Shown piece after piece: positions 62,401 through 64,000 of a DNA stretch of 64,000 nucleotides. Each line of letters opens with the position of its first letter. Position 1 is the first letter of the stretch. The notes under the pieces were generated by a model. It ran no database searches, was not told where the DNA came from, and saw only the letters and a list, made by a program, of their open reading frames with translations. A program made the translations under genes and the position numbers. The stretch comes from Valencia hispanica (taxonomy: Eukaryota > Chordata > Actinopteri > Cyprinodontiformes > Valenciidae): the NCBI GenBank assembly GCA_963556495.2, contig OY747707.1:5639001-5703000 (forward strand). The letters are read 5' to 3'.

Positions 62401-63198
62401 ATATTCTGAGATCTCCCAGTCAGACAGGATGTCACCCATGAAAGCACATTTCCCGCAACTTCAGTGAAGTTTTCAAGCCTGTTCAATAAAATACAGTGAT
62501 TCACAGTGTCAAATGCAGTACTTAGATCTAACAGCAATAGAACTGAGGTATGATCATTGTCTGCATTCACCAACATATCATTCACCACTTTCTGTGGAAG
62601 GATTTGGTCTAAAAGCAGAGTTTTTGAGGACGGATGATCAGTAAACTGCTAAGGAACTATTTTTTTAAACACCTTAGAGAGAAAAGGATAAATGTGAGAT
62701 GGGTCTATAGTCTGCAACTATTGATTCATGTGGTTGAACACAAATGTAAGCCACACTTTTCAGATTTTTACAGTCAGAAACTATTTATCTATCACATAAA
62801 ATAAATTACAGTTTTTGGTTGAAAAGGCTTGAGGGCTCTGAATACTTTTGTAAGTACAGATTTCATTTGCTTTACAAGTAAATTATGTGAATATGGGGGA
62901 ATTTAAAACAGGTTGCACTAAACAGGTTTTCCTAAAGCAGTAAAGCATTAAGCATCACATGGGCCTACACTGCGTCATCTTCCTGTCCTCCGTGCTCTCT
63001 ATCCTCCGGCCGTTATGGAACCAGGCAATGGTCGGGTAAGGCAAACCGGCCACTTTGCACTTGAGCACCGCCTCTTTTCCCTCGATCACGTCCAGGTCAT
63101 AGAGAGGTTTGACGAAGTCGGGCATGGTGAAGCGCTCCACCTCATTCTCTGGGACCTCGGGCTCCTCGGGGATGGATGGCATCTTCTCAAGTTTGGCC
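29173..63198 (-). CDS. speg: Striated muscle preferentially expressed protein kinase (SPEG), partial gene, 29 exons
   Basis: Twenty-nine coding exons with GT-AG borders and consistent phases give about 2421 codons in unbroken frame to a TGA at 29175-29173. Domain order is Ig, FN3, Ig, Ig, kinase 1, long linker, Ig, FN3, Pro/Ser linker, kinase 2, basic tail, which matches human SPEG (about 3270 aa) from roughly residue 1180 on. SPEG is a giant obscurin/MLCK-group protein at the sarcomere-triad junction. It binds myotubularin and desmin and phosphorylates junctophilin-2, RyR2 and SERCA2; its loss causes centronuclear myopathy. Kinase 1 has AAKFI, HLDIKPDN, DFG and APE motifs. Kinase 2 has [16 protein letters not shown] and a variant SPE motif. 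The 5' exons lie beyond the window. The single 2683-nt exon and the linker motifs ([19 protein letters not shown]) are diagnostic of SPEG over obscurin. Confidence 0.95.
29526..29675 (-). CDS. speg: speg exon bb: kinase 2 C-lobe
   Basis: [20 protein letters not shown] then [19 protein letters not shown]. Acceptor ttccag, donor CTG|GTAAGC. 150 nt. Confidence 0.94.
29872..29947 (-). CDS. speg: speg exon aa: kinase 2 activation segment end
   Basis: (S)[18 protein letters not shown] then GVLTFIM. The split codon makes the APE motif SPE. Acceptor ttacag, donor CAT|GTAAGT. 76 nt, after a 3.1-kb intron full of hAT-like DNA. Confidence 0.9.
30244..32731. mobile_element. Composite hAT-like element in a speg intron
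   Basis: Left end AGGGGTGTAAC, right end GTTACACCCTT, flanked by tggattct and tggatttt, a 7/8 candidate target duplication. The interior includes the transposon-derived frame at 30326-30583 and a GC-rich fold-back element at 31131-31448. No intact transposase was found. Confidence 0.55.
31131..31448. mobile_element. 318-bp fold-back (long inverted repeat) element
   Basis: The 48-bp left arm (31131-31178) matches the complement of the right arm (31401-31448) at 46 of 48 positions. Pairing continues more weakly inward (cctgtct...cagcagca / tgctgct...agacagg). The GC-rich centre contrasts with the AT-rich surroundings. Confidence 0.8.
33049..33272 (-). CDS. speg: speg exon z: kinase 2 catalytic and DFG loops
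   Basis: [20 protein letters not shown] then [11 protein letters not shown] and [11 protein letters not shown], ending GTLEYM plus one base. Acceptor ctctcag, donor ATGT|GTAAGA. 224 nt. Confidence 0.94.
33369..33608 (-). CDS. speg: speg exon y: kinase 2 N-lobe
   Basis: [20 protein letters not shown] then KIVPYEAD; the glycine loop and ATP-site Lys are present. Then [20 protein letters not shown]. Acceptor ccacag, donor ACAG|GTCAGA. 240 nt. Confidence 0.95.
33671..34512. mobile_element. 842-bp DNA element with about 65-bp TIRs in a speg intron
   Basis: Left end gtttgtaaagttatacagtc and right end ctgtgtaactttacaaac are inverted copies extending about 65 bp. Inside are at least eight copies of the palindromic word TAAATATTTAG, and an inner inverted pair (aagtggactatcaaaataaaag / ctttta.tgatag...agtccactt) around a 250-bp core. 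Related ends occur at 25035-25501. Confidence 0.75.
34577..35351 (-). CDS. speg: speg exon x: Pro/Ser/Thr-rich linker before kinase 2
   Basis: About 258 codons, low complexity (Pro, Ser, Thr, Val), ending [18 protein letters not shown], nearly identical to human LRQGPPQKPYTFLEEKAR. A short run of TPTGR/TPSGR-type repeats lies near the end. Acceptor catcag, donor AAG|GTAAGC. 775 nt. Confidence 0.94.
35943..36107 (-). CDS. speg: speg exon w: second FN3 domain, second part
   Basis: [19 protein letters not shown] then [19 protein letters not shown]. Acceptor ttttag, donor ACTG|GTACGT. 165 nt. Confidence 0.93.
36867..37600 (-). mobile_element. hAT/ZBED-like transposase gene fragment in a speg intron
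   Basis: Two broken frames (37590-37279 and 37190-36867) read [30 protein letters not shown] and then [19 protein letters not shown]. These are phrases of fish zinc-finger/hAT-type transposase genes. The frame breaks and ends early, so it is a relic. Confidence 0.6.
38015..38137 (-). CDS. speg: speg exon v: second FN3 domain, first part
   Basis: [20 protein letters not shown] then [12 protein letters not shown], aligning with human PPEVPQTYQDTALVLWKP. Acceptor ttacag, donor GAAG|GTTTTT (weak). 123 nt. Confidence 0.88.
38239..38406 (-). CDS. speg: speg exon u: Ig domain after linker, second part
   Basis: [19 protein letters not shown] then [20 protein letters not shown]. Acceptor cctcag, donor GCTC|GTAAGT. 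168 nt. Confidence 0.92.
38479..38595 (-). CDS. speg: speg exon t: Ig domain after linker, first part
   Basis: [19 protein letters not shown] then [19 protein letters not shown], very close to human [12 protein letters not shown]. Acceptor gaccag, donor AAAG|GTAAGG. 117 nt. Confidence 0.93.
38996..39145 (-). CDS. speg: speg exon s: basic linker
   Basis: [20 protein letters not shown] then SVQ-like [16 protein letters not shown]. It corresponds to human SRSRLRWGFSRPRKDK. Acceptor ttgtag, donor TCTG|GTAAGA. 150 nt. Confidence 0.85.
39247..41929 (-). CDS. speg: speg exon r: 2683-nt linker exon between the kinase blocks
   Basis: Begins [19 protein letters not shown] and runs about 894 codons. 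SPEG-specific landmarks are [57 protein letters not shown] and NQLASQA. The region is rich in Ser, Glu and Arg, with many basophilic phosphosite-like RRxS motifs, and is probably disordered. Donor AAAGG|GTATGG; the open frame continues a little into the intron, but the next exon's phase and homology fix the donor. One large exon here matches mammalian SPEG. Confidence 0.95.
42014..42082 (-). CDS. speg: speg exon q: post-kinase segment
   Basis: [20 protein letters not shown] then KWQ; human has the FLSRRRWQ equivalent. Acceptor tgcag, donor CAG|GTGAGG. 69 nt. Confidence 0.9.
42180..42222 (-). CDS. speg: speg exon p: end of kinase 1
   Basis: [15 protein letters not shown], the C-terminal kinase motif (human EHPWFK). 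Acceptor tttcag, donor AAG|GTAAGA. 43 nt. Confidence 0.92.
42410..42480. mobile_element. MITE fragment (hAT-like end)
   Basis: gatgcaccaattgggctc and ccgatactgattatcag resemble the ends of the MITE at 7980-8228. Short and one-sided. Confidence 0.35.
43070..43245 (-). repeat. Dispersed repeat of unknown family, uninterrupted copy
   Basis: The complement of the pieces at 7825-7835 and 9300-9440 in one block. It shows that the ctdsp1 copy was split by later insertions. Confidence 0.6.
43403..43555 (-). CDS. speg: speg exon o: kinase 1 C-lobe
   Basis: [19 protein letters not shown] then [16 protein letters not shown]. Acceptor tttcag, donor CT|GTGAGT. 153 nt. Confidence 0.93.
43636..43662 (-). 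CDS. speg: speg exon n: 27-nt microexon in kinase 1
   Basis: Encodes PVGVIAYL plus parts of a Trp and a Cys codon, completing human-like DIWPVGVVAFLC. Acceptor tgccag, donor TG|GTGAGT. It was located by the frame gap between its neighbours; 1+24+2 nt fits both phases exactly. Confidence 0.9.
43741..43913 (-). CDS. speg: speg exon m: kinase 1 DFG and activation segment
   Basis: [20 protein letters not shown] then [20 protein letters not shown], with DFG and APE intact. Acceptor ttatcag, donor ATG|GTAGAA. 173 nt. Confidence 0.94.
44013..44090 (-). CDS. speg: speg exon l: kinase 1 catalytic loop
   Basis: [19 protein letters not shown] then IIHLDIK, with HLD in place of HRD as in human SPEG. 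Acceptor caacag, donor AAG|GTAGAT. 78 nt. Confidence 0.93.
44684..45346. mobile_element. 663-bp MITE, possible TTAA-target element
   Basis: Ends TTAAAGGAGTCATGACCT and the complement TTAAAGGAGTCATAACCT match at 17 of 18 positions. TTAA at both ends could be the target duplication of a piggyBac-like element; that assignment is a guess. Lies in a speg intron inside kinase 1. Confidence 0.6.
45700..45757 (-). CDS. speg: speg exon k: kinase 1 hinge region
   Basis: [20 protein letters not shown], aligning with human [20 protein letters not shown]. Acceptor tttaaag, donor GAT|GTAAGT. 58 nt. Confidence 0.88.
45863..46063 (-). CDS. speg: speg exon j: kinase 1 N-lobe
   Basis: [18 protein letters not shown] then [19 protein letters not shown]; Lys of AAKF is the ATP-binding Lys. 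Then [16 protein letters not shown]. Acceptor ccacag, donor AT|GTATCC. 201 nt. Confidence 0.93.
46138..46234 (-). CDS. speg: speg exon i: linker into kinase 1
   Basis: [18 protein letters not shown] then [15 protein letters not shown], aligning with human RRLSDFYDIHQEIGR. Acceptor cctgcag, donor AAG|GTAGAG. The first Gly of the kinase glycine loop is Arg here. Confidence 0.9.
46235..46324 (-). other. speg: 90-nt speg intron without in-frame stop
   Basis: Donor GTAACA, acceptor tcctgcag. The length is a multiple of three and the frame stays open, so retention would add 30 residues between the Ig domain and kinase 1. Confidence 0.75.
46325..46493 (-). CDS. speg: speg exon h: Ig domain before kinase 1, second part
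   Basis: [20 protein letters not shown] then [20 protein letters not shown]. Acceptor tttcag, donor GAGG|GTAACA. 169 nt. The next intron is only 90 nt and has no in-frame stop. Confidence 0.9.
46930..47075. repeat. Fish dispersed repeat (ACTTGAGTA / ACTCTACCCACCACTG family)
   Basis: It contains tactcttacttgagtaaaaa and ends actactctacccaccactg. The same family in opposite orientation is at 54257-54415 and 55255-55420. Confidence 0.6.
47335..48000 (+). mobile_element. Older LINE, 5' part, split by an L2 insertion
   Basis: Decayed reverse-transcriptase 3' coding sequence (cctccaaatccgaggccatgg, cggattgttgctgcg, ccacatcaagaggagccag). It resumes at 50391 with the expected next words. Frames are broken by stops. 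Confidence 0.7.
48001..50390 (+). mobile_element. L2-like LINE with a 496-codon reverse transcriptase frame, 5'-truncated
   Basis: The frame 47974-49464 carries reverse-transcriptase signatures: [53 protein letters not shown] and YADDTQLY (YADD active site). The homology then changes frame near 49430-49465 and continues to about 49680, so it is frameshifted. No endonuclease domain is present. The 3' UTR ends in gcgctatataaataaactg and a TGAAT repeat. The first about 10 codons of the open frame come from the older LINE it landed in. Confidence 0.88.
50391..50615 (+). mobile_element. Older LINE, 3' part
   Basis: gttaggatgcctcctggacg, ggagacccaaaggaagatcc and tggctggggagagggaagtc are the 3' coding end of the LINE interrupted at 48000. 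Confidence 0.75.
50678..50945 (+). mobile_element. tRNA-derived SINE, copy lacking the B-box region
   Basis: It begins cacggtggcgcagttggtag (A-box-like). Downstream gtccaaaaacatgactgtta matches the body of this SINE type. The B-box segment seen at 25091-25429 is missing or replaced. Confidence 0.6.
51866..52728. mobile_element. 863-bp hAT non-autonomous element, perfect 8-bp target duplication
   Basis: Flanked by CATTAAAA on both sides (51858-51865 and 52729-52736). Ends TAGTGGTCCCCAACC and (complement) AGAGGTCAACAACCCCCGG are imperfect inverted repeats. The subterminal accgg / ccggt words are typical of this common hAT MITE group. No transposase frame. Confidence 0.85.
52894..53006 (-). CDS. 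speg: speg exon g: Ig domain before kinase 1, first part
   Basis: [19 protein letters not shown] then [18 protein letters not shown], nearly as in human. Acceptor tccacag, donor AAG|GTTTTT (weak). 113 nt, leaving phase 0. Confidence 0.92.
53108..53280 (-). CDS. speg: speg exon f: Ig domain, second part
   Basis: [20 protein letters not shown] then [19 protein letters not shown]. Human has YELSQPDDDQ at the same place. Acceptor cttcag, donor GCCG|GTAGGG. 173 nt. Confidence 0.9.
53690..54250 (-). mobile_element. Tc1-like transposase fragment
   Basis: The complement reads transposase-like phrases ([15 protein letters not shown]) with several frame breaks. It is a relic in the intron before the speg exon at 53280. 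Confidence 0.6.
54257..54415. repeat. AGGTGGGTAGAGTA family repeat
   Basis: gaggtgggtagagtagcc, tactcaagtaagagtag and ctacttgagtacc; the same family as 46930-47075 and 55255-55420. Confidence 0.6.
54555..54597. repeat. Short tandem repeat (ccaatatatt)n
   Basis: About four copies of an 11-12 bp ccaatatatt unit in a row. Confidence 0.75.
55255..55420. repeat. AGTGGGTAGAGTA family repeat
   Basis: gtgggtagagtagccaga, tactcaagtaagagtaga and a T-rich middle; same orientation as the copy at 54257. Confidence 0.6.
55555..56350 (+). mobile_element. Rex1-like LINE, 3' fragment
   Basis: The frame 55564-56001 reads [33 protein letters not shown] and [17 protein letters not shown]; a frame break near 55970 continues [17 protein letters not shown]. 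This is the end of the reverse transcriptase and C-terminal region of a CR1/Rex-type LINE. It ends in (ttctga)n repeats at 56325-56350. Confidence 0.78.
56400..56770 (+). repeat. Dispersed repeat of unknown family, fullest copy
   Basis: Joins both halves seen at 7625-7835 and 9300-9440. No coding content was recognised. Confidence 0.55.
57141..57264 (-). CDS. speg: speg exon e: Ig domain, first part
   Basis: [19 protein letters not shown] then [10 protein letters not shown], matching the human segment EAPTILDKPDVVYV. Acceptor tttaag, donor AGAG|GTACCG. 124 nt. Confidence 0.9.
57348..57554 (-). CDS. speg: speg exon d: FN3 domain, second part
   Basis: Encodes [16 protein letters not shown] ... 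[16 protein letters not shown] (FN3 Tyr corner) and ends EPIQLLDRG. Acceptor atccag, donor AGAG|GTAGAG. 207 nt. Confidence 0.92.
57678..57782 (-). CDS. speg: speg exon c: FN3 domain, first part
   Basis: [19 protein letters not shown] then [15 protein letters not shown], the typical FN3 A-B-C strands with the conserved Trp. Acceptor tttacag, donor ATCG|GTATGT. 105 nt. Confidence 0.92.
58120..59395 (+). mobile_element. LINE (L2/CR1 group), 5'-truncated, broken frame
   Basis: Translated pieces include [19 protein letters not shown] sequence, [32 protein letters not shown] and [17 protein letters not shown], in several frames. The tail reads gaaagtttgctatacaaataaa followed by gccttgcc. Confidence 0.8.
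59867..59986 (-). CDS. speg: speg exon b: second half of Ig domain
   Basis: [20 protein letters not shown] then [17 protein letters not shown], with the second Ig Cys. Acceptor ctgcag, donor ACAG|GTAACT. 120 nt. Confidence 0.92.
60150..60880 (+). mobile_element. LINE of the same family with a large internal deletion
   Basis: The frame 60150-60614 runs [18 protein letters not shown] and [19 protein letters not shown] straight into [20 protein letters not shown]. The central reverse-transcriptase core, including YADD, is missing, but the frame is kept. Confidence 0.78.
60885..61385 (+). mobile_element. Tc1-like element, 5' part, split by a LINE
   Basis: Transposase-derived phrases (cagcatcatgttgaggggatg, gacagggaagctggtcggag, gtccagacctaaatccagcag) on the plus strand, with internal deletions. 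It resumes at about 62740. Confidence 0.65.
61386..62738 (-). mobile_element. LINE (L2 group) inserted in a Tc1 element
   Basis: Minus-strand frames 62588-62286, 62087-61773 and 61718-61431 carry [53 protein letters not shown] and [20 protein letters not shown]. Multiple stops and frameshifts show that it is dead. Confidence 0.75.
62739..62880 (+). mobile_element. Tc1-like element, 3' part
   Basis: ccacacttttcagatttttaca, tatctatcacataaaat and gggctctgaatacttttgta are the 3' end of the element begun at 60885. Confidence 0.65.
62969..63198 (-). CDS. speg: speg exon a: linker and first half of Ig domain
   Basis: Contains [18 protein letters not shown] and the Ig start with [20 protein letters not shown] (Cys and Trp of the fold). 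Acceptor ttccag, donor CAGT|GTAGGC. The codon split across the junction yields Phe where human has Tyr. Most upstream speg exon in the window. Confidence 0.9.
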
Positions 63199-63232
63199 CT
63201 GGAAGGAAAAAGAGACGCGGCTCATGGAGTAA

Positions 63233-64000
63233 TACAATCCCGATCAAAAGTTTAAGACCACTTAAAAGAAAAATCCTATTGTGCATGGTTGGATCTTAAC
63301 AAGGTTCCAAGTATAGCTTCAACATGCAACAAGAACAAATAGGAGGGAGACAAAACATTTTTTAAGCATGCAATTTTTTGAGAACAACGCTCAAACTGAA
63401 AAAGTCTGTTTTACAGTTGATCAAAAGTTTAGCACCATACTTACTTATAAATAACGTAACCTCCCTCACCAAAAAAGAAATTAGAAATCAAAGCTCAGAC
63501 TCAGTAACAAGTAGCTCCACCGTTATTGTTGATCACTTCACAAATTCTTTGCGCCATGCTTGATGTAAGCGTTTGCATAAGGTGAATGGGATTTGGACGT
63601 AGCCATCGACCGTTTGATGCCCCTGAAGCTCCATCGTTTCACCACAGCACCCCAGAACATTATGGAGACCCCTCCACTATAGTGCGTGGAAAACATCTCA
63701 GGTGTTTGTCATGCCAGTAACATTGGAAACAATCAAGATCACTTTTTTTCACATTAGAGAATAAAACTTTCTTCCACCTTTCAGTGTCCCATGTTTGGTG
63801 CTCTCTTGCACCAAGGGGCGAGGCATTTGAAGACTTTTTTTTGTTTTTGAAGCCCTTCAGTCTCAGACGCCGTCTGATGGTTATGGGGCTGCAATTGGCA
63901 ATGGTAACGTTCTTAATTTGGGTCAAGGATCGTCCAGTGTCTTGACGGACAGCCAATCGGATCCTCCGGCTCAGTGCTGGTGAAATTATTTTGGGTCTTC
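63233..64000 (-). mobile_element. Tc1/mariner-like element, runs off the window
   Basis: Starts at a TA with the end cccgatcaaaagtttaagac. The minus-strand frame 63956-63660 reads [13 protein letters not shown] and [15 protein letters not shown], Tc1-type transposase phrases, but the downstream coding region is truncated. Just upstream (in transcript sense) of the first visible speg exon. Confidence 0.7.

Overview
The window is vertebrate nuclear DNA, almost certainly from a teleost fish. It has multi-exon genes with GT-AG introns, AT-rich introns, and a dense mix of fish-type transposons: L2- and Rex-like LINEs, Tc1-like elements, hAT elements with 8-bp target duplications, fold-back MITEs and a tRNA-derived SINE. 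Two protein-coding genes are visible, both on the minus strand. All exon coordinates were read by hand from splice signals, reading phase and family conservation.

Left part (about 2.8-17.4 kb): a CTD small phosphatase gene of the SCP family, best called ctdsp1. Five exons encode the whole FCP1/SCP-type catalytic domain. Two features stand out. First, the intron between catalytic exons holds a miR-26 precursor on the host strand, as expected for this family; its mature arm differs from miR-26a at two positions but keeps the seed. Second, the place of the usual short N-terminal exons is taken by one uninterrupted 822-codon, very acidic, Ser-rich exon (14908-17373). It ends in a good splice donor in exactly the phase needed to join the catalytic exons, which predicts a protein of about 1010 aa instead of about 260. 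I do not recognise this N-terminal region.

Middle (17.4-28.7 kb): an intergenic stretch with no convincing coding exon. It contains LINE tails, MITEs, a SINE inserted in a TIR element and a few low-repeat GC-richer patches, one with a nested hairpin.

Right part (28.7 kb to the window end): the 3' three quarters of speg, the striated-muscle tandem-kinase protein of the obscurin/MLCK group. I place 29 exons (63198 down to 29173) in continuous frame, about 2421 codons. Domain order is Ig, FN3, Ig, Ig, kinase 1, a long phospho-linker (one 2683-nt exon), Ig, FN3, a Pro/Ser linker, kinase 2 and a basic tail. The gene continues beyond 64000. Its introns carry most of the transposons, including nested insertions (L2 in an older LINE, a LINE in a Tc1 element).

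CTDSP1 and SPEG are both at 2q35 in human, so the pair looks like conserved synteny. No bacterial, viral, CRISPR or tRNA genes were found.
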